This document shows positions 8,678 through 17,090 of a stretch of 41,489 nucleotides of DNA, in pieces. Below the pieces are notes generated by a model. It did no database searches. It was not told where the DNA came from and was given only the letters and a program-made list of their open reading frames with translations. Positions within the stretch are counted from its first letter, which is position 1; every line of letters begins with the position of its first letter. Position numbers and translations under genes: made by a program. This stretch comes from Chloroflexota bacterium (GTDB lineage Bacteria; Chloroflexota; Anaerolineae; Promineifilales; Promineifilaceae), in contig JAACFF010000009.1 in NCBI GenBank assembly GCA_009937635.1, positions 1 through 41,489 on the forward strand, written 5' to 3'.

Positions 8678-10456
8678 CTACACCAATGCCTCCTCTAATC
8701 CGGCACGCAGTAAGCCACTAAATTGGGTGTTTGGATCGGCCATAAGCGCCGTACGCCGGCCAACTTCGACGATACGACCTTCGGATAAGATCATGATCTT
8801 CCCGGCACGCTGCACGGTAGCCAGGCGGTGGGCGATGATGACGGCCGTACGGCCGCGGATCAATTTTTCTACGGCTAGATTGAGCATAGCTTCCGTGGCG
8901 GGATCGAGGCGTGAGGAAGCCTCGTCGAGGATCACCAGTCCGGGGTCGGCCAGAAATACCCGCGCCAGGGCCAACAATTGGGCTTCGCCAGCGGAGAGGC
9001 TGTCACCGGCTTCAAGGCGTGTATCCAAACCACCAGGGAGAGATTCCAGCCAGGGGATCAAACCCAGGTCATTGAGCGCAGCCACAATCTGCCCATCGTC
9101 TATCGATTCATCAAAGAGCGTTAGATTGTCGCGTACACTGGCATGAAAGAGCTGCACCTCCTGGGTAACAAGACCGATACGCCTCCGCAACTCAGCCTGG
9201 CTAAGATGCCGGACATCCTTGAAATCGCCGCCGGCGTCTCCCAGTCTGATACAACCGGATGTAGGATCATAGAAGCGAAAGAGTAGACGCGTCATTGTCG
9301 TCTTGCCGCTGCCGGTACGGCCCAGTAAACCAAGGGTCTGTCCTGCCTCGAGGGTGAAGCTAAGATCAGTGAGTACACTTTGGTCAGGATCATCAGCATA
9401 GTAAAAAGAAACGCCATCAAATTGAATGGCCAGGGCACCAAGCGGAAGAGAATCAAGCGAACTGTCGAGGAGAGTGGGCTGCTGGGCAAACAAGTCTGAG
9501 ATGCGATTGATGCTGGCCGCCGCTTTCTGCAGATCTTGCACCTGGCGCTGGATCACCCATAAAGGATTCTTGATGACATCAATATAGTAAAAGATCAGAT
9601 ACACGGTGCCGATTGTTAGTACGCTGCCGCGGAAGAGCGCCGACCCCCATAGATAGGCAGCGATATAAGCCAAGGTAGGAACAATAATGGGCAGGGACAT
9701 GACACCCAGATTGAGGCGCATGGCGTTCTGCATGCTGCGCCACCGCTGGCGAAAGAGGCGATAGAGACGGCCCATAATGAAGGGAGCTGCTCCGTTGCTG
9801 CGGATCATCTCCGTGCCATTTAACCACTCTTCCAGGTAACCAAAAAAATCTGAGTCGACCTGGCGTACGCGCTGCCAGCGCGGTACGAGGCGCGCATTCA
9901 AAGCGTAAAGGGCTACCATACCAAGCAGCGCCAAGAGGGTTATAATAGCCCCGACCCGCCAATCCACCATCCATAACAAGATAATTACGCCAGTGATGAG
10001 CAGGAAGTTGCTGACTAACTGGATCAGCAGCTGCGAAAAGAAGGTGGCCAATTGGTTGACGTCACCATCCACCCTTTCAATCAGTTCGCCGGGCTTGTGT
10101 GCCTTGTGAAAGGTCATGTCCAGCTTAAGGCAGTGCAAGGCCAGGTCGGCGCGAAGTTCATTGGTCGCCGTCCAGGCAACGCCTTCGCCCACGTAGGTTG
10201 CAGCCACCATGAGGGCCTGCGCGAGGAGGGCAATAGCGATAAAAAGCAGCGCTGTTTTGACCAGTTCGCCCAACTCCTGGCCACTTTCTACGCCATCAAG
10301 GAAGTGACGGACGAGCTGGGGGTTGGCCAGCTGCAGGGCAATACCGCCGATAATCAACAGCGAAAGCAAAAGAACCGCCCCGCGCTGCGGTTTCAGATAA
10401 CGTGCAAGCAGCGCGAGGTGAGTATTACGAGGAGAAGTCCGGCGAGTTTGGGTCAT
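8678..10456 (-). CDS. ABC exporter half-transporter, catalytic subunit with non-canonical signature (operon gene 3)
   Basis: The 592-residue protein pairs a six-helix membrane domain with an ATPase that has Walker A GRTGSGKTT, signature LSAGE instead of LSGGQ, Walker B LVILDEASSRLD with the catalytic Glu intact, and switch His (IIAHRL). Combined with the neighbour (LSGGQ, Asp for Glu), the heterodimer would have one consensus and one degenerate ATP site. The frame is open to 10588, but the start is set at ATG 10456 because AAGGATCAGG precedes it and it lies only 8 bases past the previous stop at 10465. The longer start would overlap gene 2 by over 120 bases. Confidence 0.88.
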   Translation of the reverse strand: MTQTRRTSPRNTHLALLARYLKPQRGAVLLLSLLIIGGIALQLANPQLVRHFLDGVESGQELGELVKTALLFIAIALLAQALMVAATYVGEGVAWTATNELRADLALHCLKLDMTFHKAHKPGELIERVDGDVNQLATFFSQLLIQLVSNFLLITGVIILLWMVDWRVGAIITLLALLGMVALYALNARLVPRWQRVRQVDSDFFGYLEEWLNGTEMIRSNGAAPFIMGRLYRLFRQRWRSMQNAMRLNLGVMSLPIIVPTLAYIAAYLWGSALFRGSVLTIGTVYLIFYYIDVIKNPLWVIQRQVQDLQKAAASINRISDLFAQQPTLLDSSLDSLPLGALAIQFDGVSFYYADDPDQSVLTDLSFTLEAGQTLGLLGRTGSGKTTMTRLLFRFYDPTSGCIRLGDAGGDFKDVRHLSQAELRRRIGLVTQEVQLFHASVRDNLTLFDESIDDGQIVAALNDLGLIPWLESLPGGLDTRLEAGDSLSAGEAQLLALARVFLADPGLVILDEASSRLDPATEAMLNLAVEKLIRGRTAVIIAHRLATVQRAGKIMILSEGRIVEVGRRTALMADPNTQFSGLLRAGLEEALV

Positions 10457-10464
10457 CCTGATCC

Positions 10465-12294
10465 TTATCCAACCGTGGGCTGAACGGCCAGTGAGGGTCG
10501 CTCCAACTGCGGCTGATCGGTGAACTGGGTCAGATACAATTGGAAGTAGCGGCCTTGTTGCGCCAGCAGTTCTTCGTGTGTGCCCCACTCAATGATGCGC
10601 CCCCGATCGATGACCAGGGTACGATCAGCATTGCGAATCGTACTCAGGCGGTGGGCGATGACAAAGGCAGTACGCCCTTGGCGTAAGGTGGCCATCGCTT
10701 TCTGGATGCGGCGTTCTGTCTCTGTGTCAACGCTGCTTGTCGCTTCGTCGAGAATCAGAATACGGGGATCGGCCAATAGGGCTCGGGCAAAGGCCATAAG
10801 CTGACGCTGCCCTACGCTGAGGCGATTTCCTCGCTCGCCCACGTCGTGCTCATATCTATCATCTAAAGTCTGCACGAACTCGTCGAGACGTACCGCAGCG
10901 GACACCGCTTGAACTTCTTCGTCGCTGGCGTCGAGACGGCCGTAGCGAATGTTATCAGCAATCGTTCCCGAGAAGGCGAAGCCATCTTGCAGTACGATAG
11001 CCATTTGGCTGCGCAGCGAATGCACTTGCACCTCCCGCACATCGATGCCATCAATGCGCACAGCGCCTTCGATGGGATCATAGAAGCGCATGAGCAGGTT
11101 AATGATGGACGTCTTGCCACTGCCGGTATGCCCCACCAGGGCAATCGTTTCGCCAGGCCGCGCGCGGAACTGGATGTCGTTGAGGATCCAATTCTGCTCC
11201 GGATCGTATTTGAAGAAAACGTGGTCAAAGCGCACATCTCCGCGGATGGCAGGCATTGCCTGCGCGCCCGCTTTGTCATTGATTTCCGGCATGGTATCCA
11301 GAAAGGCGAATATGCGTTCGGCCGAAGCCATAGCGCTGAGGGTCATGCCGTAAAGTCGGCTCATCGCACTGAGCGGCATCCAGAAGCGCCACACGTAGTT
11401 GATGAAGGCGATAATGAATCCCACGGTCAACGACTCGTTCAAGACCAGAGCGCCGCCGACGATTATCACCAGGCTGGTACCCAGAACACCGACGAAATCG
11501 ACTGAAGGCCAGACGGCCTCGTCAGCGCGTACGGCACTCATCCACGCTTTGTGAGAGTCCTTGGTCAGATCTTGAAAAGCGCCGATGTTGGTCTTTTCGC
11601 GGACGAACGATTGCGTGACCTGGATACCATTGACAGATTCGTTGGTATAGGTGTTGATATTAGAGACGCTCTTGCGGACATTTTTCCAACTGGTCTCCAG
11701 TGACGTGCGCAGCTTGTAAAGGATGACCATCAAGATGGGCATGGTGACGAAGGCCACCAGGGTCAAGGGCACGCTCATCCAAAGCATGACCAGGATGATG
11801 CCTACGAGGTTGAAACCTTCGCCGACGAATGTAACCAGCCCTGTGTTGAGTAAGCGAGCGATGGACTCCACATCACTGGTGATGCGGGACATGATACGGC
11901 CAACTGGGAAGCGGTCGTAAAAGCGCAGGCTTAGTTTCTGAATATGTAGATACAGATCTCGACGAAGATCAAACAGGACTCCTTGGCCGATGACGGCCGC
12001 AGTCCAGGTGCGCGTACGCCCGCCGATCCAGCCCAGGATGTGCAGAATGGCCAGCAGTAGTGCAATGCGGCTTACAGCAGCCAAGTCGCCAGGGATGATG
12101 CCTTCGTCGACAACTTTGCCTAGCAGATATGGTTCAAATAGGGGAACGCCGGCCGCCAACAAGATACCCAGCGCTGTCAAAGCCATCTGGTGCTTGTAAC
12201 CACGCAGATAACCGAGCATGCGCAGGAAAAACTGCTTATTGAACGGCCGTTGTTCCGCTTCTTCCAATTCTTCTAAAGGTAGATATTCAGACAT
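10465..12294 (-). CDS. ABC exporter half-transporter with LSVGQ signature (operon gene 2)
   Basis: The 609-residue protein has a six-helix exporter domain (about 25-330) and an ATPase (about 350-595) with Walker A GHTGSGKTS, signature LSVGQ (non-canonical third residue), Walker B ILILDEATSSVD with the catalytic Glu, and switch His (VIAHRLSTI). The acidic N-terminus (MSEYLPLEELEEAEQRPFNK) is typical of the second subunit of heterodimeric multidrug exporters. It starts 18 bases after gene 1, preceded by AAGGTG. Its partner is probably gene 1. The imperfect signature would face the Walker motifs of gene 1 to form the degenerate site. Substrate unknown. Confidence 0.88.
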   Translation of the reverse strand: MSEYLPLEELEEAEQRPFNKQFFLRMLGYLRGYKHQMALTALGILLAAGVPLFEPYLLGKVVDEGIIPGDLAAVSRIALLLAILHILGWIGGRTRTWTAAVIGQGVLFDLRRDLYLHIQKLSLRFYDRFPVGRIMSRITSDVESIARLLNTGLVTFVGEGFNLVGIILVMLWMSVPLTLVAFVTMPILMVILYKLRTSLETSWKNVRKSVSNINTYTNESVNGIQVTQSFVREKTNIGAFQDLTKDSHKAWMSAVRADEAVWPSVDFVGVLGTSLVIIVGGALVLNESLTVGFIIAFINYVWRFWMPLSAMSRLYGMTLSAMASAERIFAFLDTMPEINDKAGAQAMPAIRGDVRFDHVFFKYDPEQNWILNDIQFRARPGETIALVGHTGSGKTSIINLLMRFYDPIEGAVRIDGIDVREVQVHSLRSQMAIVLQDGFAFSGTIADNIRYGRLDASDEEVQAVSAAVRLDEFVQTLDDRYEHDVGERGNRLSVGQRQLMAFARALLADPRILILDEATSSVDTETERRIQKAMATLRQGRTAFVIAHRLSTIRNADRTLVIDRGRIIEWGTHEELLAQQGRYFQLYLTQFTDQPQLERPSLAVQPTVG

Positions 12295-12312
12295 GATTCA
12301 CACCTTACTCGT

Positions 12313-14130
12313 TTATGCTGCCAGCGGCATCTTATCCCTACCAGACGCTGGCAGGTATTGAGCCATATAGTGGCGGATTTCAGCCGCCAGTTCGTCACTT
12401 TCGCGGTATTGTAACTTGTGAATGCGCGCGTATTCGCCACCCAGGGCTAACAGTTCGGCATGCGTGCCGGCTTCGGCCACGATGCCATCCTTGAGAACGA
12501 CAATGCGGTCTGCATGTTTCACAGTACTAAGCCGCTGGGCAATGATCAGGCTGGTACGGCCACGCATGACCTGGGACAGCGCTTTCTGGATCTCATGTTC
12601 CGTTCGCGTGTCTACAGCGCTGGTCGCCTCATCCAGAATAAAGATAGCGGGATCAACCAGGATGGCCCGCGCCAGGGAAAGGCGTTGTTTTTGCCCTCCG
12701 CTTAGGCGGACACCCCGTTCTCCAATCTGCGTAGCGTACCCATCGGGCATCTCGCCTATGAATTCGTGGGCCTGGGCCAGCTTGGCGGCTCGAAGAACAT
12801 CTTCCATGGTGGCGTCGGGATGGCCATAGGCGATGTTCTCGGCTACGGTAGCCGAGAATAGGAAGGGTTCCTGGGGAACGATGCCGATATGCTCGCGCAG
12901 ACTATGCAGTTGCACACTACGCACATCGTGACCATCTACCAGAATGAGTCCTTCCGTAGCCTCCTGAAAACGACCGATCAAGTTGACCAGCAGCGATTTC
13001 CCACTGCCGGTACCGCCGAGAATGGCCACTACCTCACCTGGTTGAATATGCAAGTTGAATCCTTTCAGTACCAGCCTCTCAGGTTCATCGTCAAAGGCGA
13101 ACATCACATCTTCAAAGCGGATATCGCCGGCGATTTCAGATAGCGGAATCGCTTGCGGGCTGTCGCTGATCTTCAGCGGCGCATCCAGGATCTCAAAGAG
13201 GCGCGGCGCCGCGGCCAATGCCTGGCGCATCATGCTTATCAGCCAACCCATAAAGCGCATAGGCCAGATGATGCCCCAAAGGTACCACTGGTAAGCGAAG
13301 AACAGTCCCAGGGTGCCATTGCCGCTGATGACACGAAGTGCGCCGAACCAGGCCAGAAGCACAAATGAAAGTCCAACCATCAGGTCCATGGCCGGGAAGG
13401 CGTTGGCCTCCAGGCGCAAGCGGTCCAGATTGCGCTGCCGGTTCAGTTCACTGCGTTGCGAGAAGCGGCTGGCCTCCAACTTTTCACGGGCGAAGGCTTT
13501 GACAACCCGTACGCCGCTGATGTTTTCTTGCAGCAGCGTGGTCAGCTTGCCCATCTCCTCACGCACCGCTTCCCAGGAGGGGCCAATGCGCCGGTCAAAA
13601 GCGGCGACGATGATGAGCAGCACGATCATAGGCAGGTACATCAGAAGTGTCAGTTGCCAGTCCAGCATAAACAGAATCACGCTGGTGCCAATGAAGGACA
13701 TAGCAGCCATGAGTTGGATCAAGAAACCCCAACCAAGATACTCTTGCACGGCCTCTACGTCGCTGGTCAAGCGCGACATGATCTGGCCTGTCGGCATACC
13801 CTGATAGAAACTAACAGGCAGGGCTTGTAAACGCGTGTAAAGTTGGTCACGAATGTCACGCACCACGTCCTGTCCCACCTTTTGCTGCACCATCCATTGC
13901 AGATAGTTGAGCAAAGATTTCAGACCTTGAGCCAAGACGAGGATTACGGCGAAGAATATTACGCGCTTCATCACGCCCGATTCCAGCCCGCGGCTGATGG
14001 TCCAGCCAAAGAGCATGGGCACCAGCAGATCGAGGCCGATGATCAGGGTTGCCAGGAAGAAGGATAGGGCAAAGCGTTTTTTATATGGAGTTAGATAACT
14101 TAGCAGTCGTCGAAAATTGCTCATGATCAT
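12313..14130 (-). CDS. ABC exporter half-transporter with switch His replaced by Gln (operon gene 1)
   Basis: The 605-residue protein has the usual exporter membrane domain and an ATPase with Walker A GGTGSGKSLL, canonical signature LSGGQKQR, and Walker B IFILDEATSAVD with Glu. The switch loop reads IIAQRLSTV where nearly all ABC proteins have His. Gln at this position is known in the degenerate half of heterodimers such as TAP1. The start is ATG 14130 or ATG 14124; AAAGGA at about 14135-14140 serves either. This is the first structural gene after the leader ORF and terminator, so its expression should depend on readthrough of that terminator. Confidence 0.88.
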   Translation of the reverse strand: MIMSNFRRLLSYLTPYKKRFALSFFLATLIIGLDLLVPMLFGWTISRGLESGVMKRVIFFAVILVLAQGLKSLLNYLQWMVQQKVGQDVVRDIRDQLYTRLQALPVSFYQGMPTGQIMSRLTSDVEAVQEYLGWGFLIQLMAAMSFIGTSVILFMLDWQLTLLMYLPMIVLLIIVAAFDRRIGPSWEAVREEMGKLTTLLQENISGVRVVKAFAREKLEASRFSQRSELNRQRNLDRLRLEANAFPAMDLMVGLSFVLLAWFGALRVISGNGTLGLFFAYQWYLWGIIWPMRFMGWLISMMRQALAAAPRLFEILDAPLKISDSPQAIPLSEIAGDIRFEDVMFAFDDEPERLVLKGFNLHIQPGEVVAILGGTGSGKSLLVNLIGRFQEATEGLILVDGHDVRSVQLHSLREHIGIVPQEPFLFSATVAENIAYGHPDATMEDVLRAAKLAQAHEFIGEMPDGYATQIGERGVRLSGGQKQRLSLARAILVDPAIFILDEATSAVDTRTEHEIQKALSQVMRGRTSLIIAQRLSTVKHADRIVVLKDGIVAEAGTHAELLALGGEYARIHKLQYRESDELAAEIRHYMAQYLPASGRDKMPLAA

Positions 14131-14169
14131 TAGTCCTTTGTCAACAGTCGTTAGTCGTTATGGCCAAAT

Positions 14170-14204
14170 AAAAAAGCCCCGCATGTCTGCGACATGCGGG
14201 GCTT
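14170..14204 (-). terminator. Intrinsic terminator / attenuator ahead of the ABC operon
   Basis: On the minus strand, arms aagccccgcatgtc and gacatgcggggctt (14204-14191 and 14187-14174) form a perfect 14-bp stem with a 3-base loop, followed directly by a run of T (TTTTTTATTT in all). It lies between the leader ORF stop (14226) and the first ABC gene (14130), 3' of a strong promoter. It would therefore end most operon transcripts unless it is prevented from folding. Confidence 0.9.
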
Positions 14205-14225
14205 GAACCTCAAAGGGGTGGAAGG

Positions 14226-14363
14226 TCAGGGAGATCCCTCTTCTATACAAGAACACAACCTACCAAAAGGCAACCGCCAACGCATGCCGCGCGTCATCCC
14301 CACAGGGGCGTTCGCACCCTGCGGAACAAATTCGCGATTATCATTAATTAACAGCATTAACAT
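14226..14363 (-). CDS. 45-residue leader peptide of the ABC exporter operon (candidate attenuation peptide)
   Basis: ATG 14363 is preceded by AAGGAA at a spacing of 6 bases. The 45-codon frame ends at TGA 14226-14228, 21 bases before the terminator stem. The peptide begins MLMLLINDNREF, has a basic centre TRGMRWRLPFGRL, and ends CSCIEEGSP. It was too short for routine gene calling. Its position (promoter, short ORF, terminator, ABC pair) copies the layout of BmrB upstream of bmrCD in Bacillus, where stalling of ribosomes on the leader by antibiotics allows readthrough. No single amino acid is strongly over-represented, so amino-acid-starvation attenuation is less likely. Function is inferred from layout. 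Confidence 0.65.
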   Translation of the reverse strand: MLMLLINDNREFVPQGANAPVGMTRGMRWRLPFGRLCSCIEEGSP

Positions 14364-14407
14364 TGGCGTTCCTTGTTTCACTTGGTTTTTTCTAAATGCC
14401 GAGGATC

Positions 14408-14436
14408 ATTTTACATGGCGGCGGGCAATATGTCAA
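14408..14436 (-). promoter_or_regulatory. Promoter of the leader-ABC operon
   Basis: On the minus strand TTGACA (14436-14431) and TAAAAT (14413-14408) are separated by exactly 17 bases, a near-perfect sigma-70-type promoter. Transcription would begin near 14401, giving about 38 bases before the leader ORF and about 270 bases before the first ABC gene. Confidence 0.8.
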
Positions 14437-14840
14437 CATCAATTTTGGGAGTGAAGAGGAAGCGAAGGGCGGGCGGCGGGTGGGAGATCGCCGGCGCATG
14501 TATTCTTGATATGTATCCTGTGCCGGTGAATGCGATTTTGATCATGATTTTTCTCCGGAGATATCAAAGACTTCGCAGATTAGGCAGATTGAAGATGGGA
14601 CTCAGTTAGGATGATGTCATAGTTCATGGGCGATTCCGTAGGGCAAGTTGTGTTGGCGAAAACCTATCTTATTCCTAGCTACCGATCTGTCCCACAGTTT
14701 CTGAATTTGCACAGGGCTGCCAAATCAGCCAGGAAGTCACTGGGCGCCCGATCGAGCAAATATTTGCACAGACTGTTGATGGCATTGTCGCCGCAGCACA
14801 AGCGAAACCTGCCACCAACTGGATTTGAAGTAGATAATCC
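14437..14840. other. Intergenic region without a supported gene
   Basis: This stretch lies behind two divergent transcription units (leader-ABC leftward, mgtC rightward). Short open frames at 14373-14609 (+), 14626-14865 (+), 14675-14842 (-) and 14737-14970 (-) lack ribosome sites and recognisable families. A minus-strand frame over about 14694-14810 (reading SLCKYLLDRAPSDFLADLAAL) looks protein-like but has no start and ends at a TAG. It may be the fossil of a gene. Confidence 0.4.
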
Positions 14841-14859
14841 ATGCAACAATTTGTTGCAT
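14841..14859. promoter_or_regulatory. 19-base perfect palindrome, operator-like
   Basis: ATGCAACAA-T-TTGTTGCAT is a perfect inverted repeat with one central base. It lies about 135 bases upstream of mgtC in an otherwise empty region. The size and symmetry suit a dimeric repressor site, but no matching regulator gene is adjacent. Confidence 0.4.
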
Positions 14860-14993
14860 AATTAGCCTTGTCTCAGCGACCGGGCTTTTTATATTTACTT
14901 GTTGTGGCAGACGGCCGCTTCTTATGCTTTCTGAGCCATTATCGTCTATAGTTCGTAGCAGTAGATTCAATCCTTGAGTCGGAGGTAAACGAG

Positions 14994-15623
14994 ATGGAAG
15001 ATTTTCTAATTATCAAACTGCTGCTGGCTGTCATCGTCGGCGCGCTGATTGGCGCTGAGCGCGAATTTCGTACGGGTATCGGTCTACGCACCCTGACTCT
15101 AATCTGTCTAGGTGCAACGCTGTTCACCATCTATTCAGATTTTTTTGCCATTGGTGAGGGGGATCCTCGCCGCATTGCAGCAGCCGTGGTCACAGGTGTC
15201 GGTTTTCTCGGAGCGGGGATGATCTTGCGCCACCATGGTGGGATATTTGGTCTGACCACGGCTGCGACGGTATGGTTAGTGGCCGCTCTTGGCATGGGAA
15301 TTGGCATCGGGCAATATCTGCTGGTAGCCGTGGCCACGGTTCTGGTGTTGATCGTGTTGTGGGCCATACCATACCTCCAACGCCTCACCAACGCCCGTCA
15401 GACTCTATCTTATGAGGTGTTTATTCCACTGCTTGAGCCAAAGTATGAAGACCTTTTTGCAGTAATGAGAGCAAACAATTTGAAAGTATCCAAAAATGCA
15501 ATGTCCAAAAGTGAAACGGGCATAAATTATGTCTGGCAGGCGTATGGTAAACCTGATAGCCACCGGTCGGCAATGTTGGCGCTGATGGAAAAGGAAGATG
15601 TCAAAGAATTTCGGGCTGTGTAA
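14994..15623 (+). CDS. MgtC/SapB-family inner-membrane protein
   Basis: The 209-residue protein opens MEDFLIIKLLLAVIVGALIG, then GAEREFRTGIGLRTLTLICLGA, the conserved MgtC N-terminal pattern. It has four to five hydrophobic helices (about 5-130) with the GVGFLGAGMILR and GLTTAATVWLVAALGMGIG motifs, and a soluble C-terminal domain (about 140-209) like the ACT-type tail of MgtC. MgtC proteins help cells in low magnesium, in part by acting on ATP synthase; SapB relatives have less clear roles. GGAGG at 14981-14985 precedes the ATG. The gene stands alone; no magnesium-sensor leader was identified. Confidence 0.88.
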   Translation: MEDFLIIKLLLAVIVGALIGAEREFRTGIGLRTLTLICLGATLFTIYSDFFAIGEGDPRRIAAAVVTGVGFLGAGMILRHHGGIFGLTTAATVWLVAALGMGIGIGQYLLVAVATVLVLIVLWAIPYLQRLTNARQTLSYEVFIPLLEPKYEDLFAVMRANNLKVSKNAMSKSETGINYVWQAYGKPDSHRSAMLALMEKEDVKEFRAV

Positions 15624-15850
15624 TTCCGCTGATCATGCACGCTCCAATTGAAAGGTGCTTGCAGCGGGTCATGGGTATTGTTGCAAAGCTGCCCAAATGA
15701 AGTTGAACTTCTCCGGATTTTTGCTCGGTCACATGAACTATTAATATAGGGCTTTGGCAATCTGCCGGGACATACTAAACATGATAATATTCTTGTCGCC
15801 GCCGGTCCAGACCGATGCAGCATTGAGAATGGAAATCGCAGGTAGATCCT

Positions 15851-16957
15851 ATGGCATATTATGAAGCCGTTGGCAATATGCACATGCATACCCCCTATTC
15901 CGATGGGGAGAAATACCATGCCGCTATCGCCGAAGATGCGATCAAAGCGGGGTTGGATTTTGTGGTTGTCACCGATCACAATATTTGGGTGCAGGGATTG
16001 GACGGCTATTATGAAAACGAAAACGGCCGCGTGTTGCTATTCACAGGCGAAGAAGTTCATAACGTAAGGCGCAAACCGCAAGCCAGTCACTTCCTGGCTT
16101 ATGGAGCTAAGCAAGAATTGGCTCCTTTGGCAACCGATCCTCAGAAGCTAATAAACGAGACAATTGGCGCCGGTGGATTTGGCTTTCTGGCCCATCCGCA
16201 CGAAAAGGATCTGCCCATTATCAACGAGCCAAACCTGGGCTGGCACGATTGGGAAATCGAGGGCTTTACCGGACTTGAAATTTGGAATTACATGTCCAGC
16301 ATGAAGAATCGGCTGGCGGAAGCGTTGGAGGGTCTGCGCTGGCAGAATCGGATGACAGGAAATATGGTTGCCCTGCGCATCGCTCTTAACCCTGAAAAGA
16401 CAATCACTACGCCTGAGCCGGAGACTTTAGCCCTTTGGGATGAACTACTTGCCCAGGGAAAGCGCATAGTCGCTATCGGCAACAGTGACGCTCACGGCAC
16501 GCCAATGAGTATGGGGCCACTGAAACGTGAAATCTACCCCTATGAGTTTCTGTTTCGAGCAGTCAACACCCATATCCTAACTCCAGAACCATTGAGCGGC
16601 GAAGCCGAATTTGACAAAAAGCTGATTCTTGACGCCGTAGGCCGCGGCAATGCATGGGTGGGTTATGATATGCCGGGTTCGACCAAGGGCTTCAAGTTCA
16701 GCGGCAAAGGCGAAAATAAAGGCATTATGGGTGACCGGATCAAACTGGATGCAGGCGCAACATTGCAGATCCTTACACCGGTCAGGGCCAATATCCGCCT
16801 GATAAGGCATGGAGACGTGGTGGCCAATGTGGACAATGAGACAACGCTCACACATATGCCAATAGAGCCTGGTGCCTATCGGGTCGAATGTACTATTCCG
16901 TATTTGGGGCAGGATCGTGGCTGGATATATAGCAATCCTATCTATTTGCACCATTAA
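15851..16957 (+). CDS. PHP-domain metal-dependent phosphoesterase-like protein
   Basis: The 368-residue protein carries the PHP metal-binding motifs in order: HMHTPYSDG near the N-terminus, VVTDHN, the Glu of FTGEEVHN, FLAHPHE, and IGNSDAHG near the middle of the protein. PHP proteins hydrolyse phosphoesters with two or three metal ions. Many stand-alone members act on nucleotides or sugar phosphates, and the substrate here is unknown. The last hundred residues (GATLQILTPVRANIRLIRHGDVV onward) look like a small beta-sandwich appended to the catalytic fold, as found in some secreted or sugar-related members. No signal peptide is visible. AGGTAG precedes ATG 15851. Confidence 0.82.
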   Translation: MAYYEAVGNMHMHTPYSDGEKYHAAIAEDAIKAGLDFVVVTDHNIWVQGLDGYYENENGRVLLFTGEEVHNVRRKPQASHFLAYGAKQELAPLATDPQKLINETIGAGGFGFLAHPHEKDLPIINEPNLGWHDWEIEGFTGLEIWNYMSSMKNRLAEALEGLRWQNRMTGNMVALRIALNPEKTITTPEPETLALWDELLAQGKRIVAIGNSDAHGTPMSMGPLKREIYPYEFLFRAVNTHILTPEPLSGEAEFDKKLILDAVGRGNAWVGYDMPGSTKGFKFSGKGENKGIMGDRIKLDAGATLQILTPVRANIRLIRHGDVVANVDNETTLTHMPIEPGAYRVECTIPYLGQDRGWIYSNPIYLHH

Positions 16958-17090
16958 TGCGGATATTAGATTACGCAGCAAGGACGGTAAAAACTGCGCA
17001 CAAGAAAAACTTTCTGAGCTCGGCGTCTAGTTAAGCTTCGCTCAGTTTATATTGGAAGAGGTACTATTTGGGGAGAAAAAGTGATTTATT

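Noticed and set aside
14160-14436. T-box or known riboswitch upstream of the ABC operon
   Set aside because: No T-box sequence, no recognisable aptamer core; a coding leader explains the region better.
15527-15979. 150-codon minus-strand frame between mgtC and the PHP gene
   Set aside because: Overlaps both genes, no ribosome site, no recognisable family.
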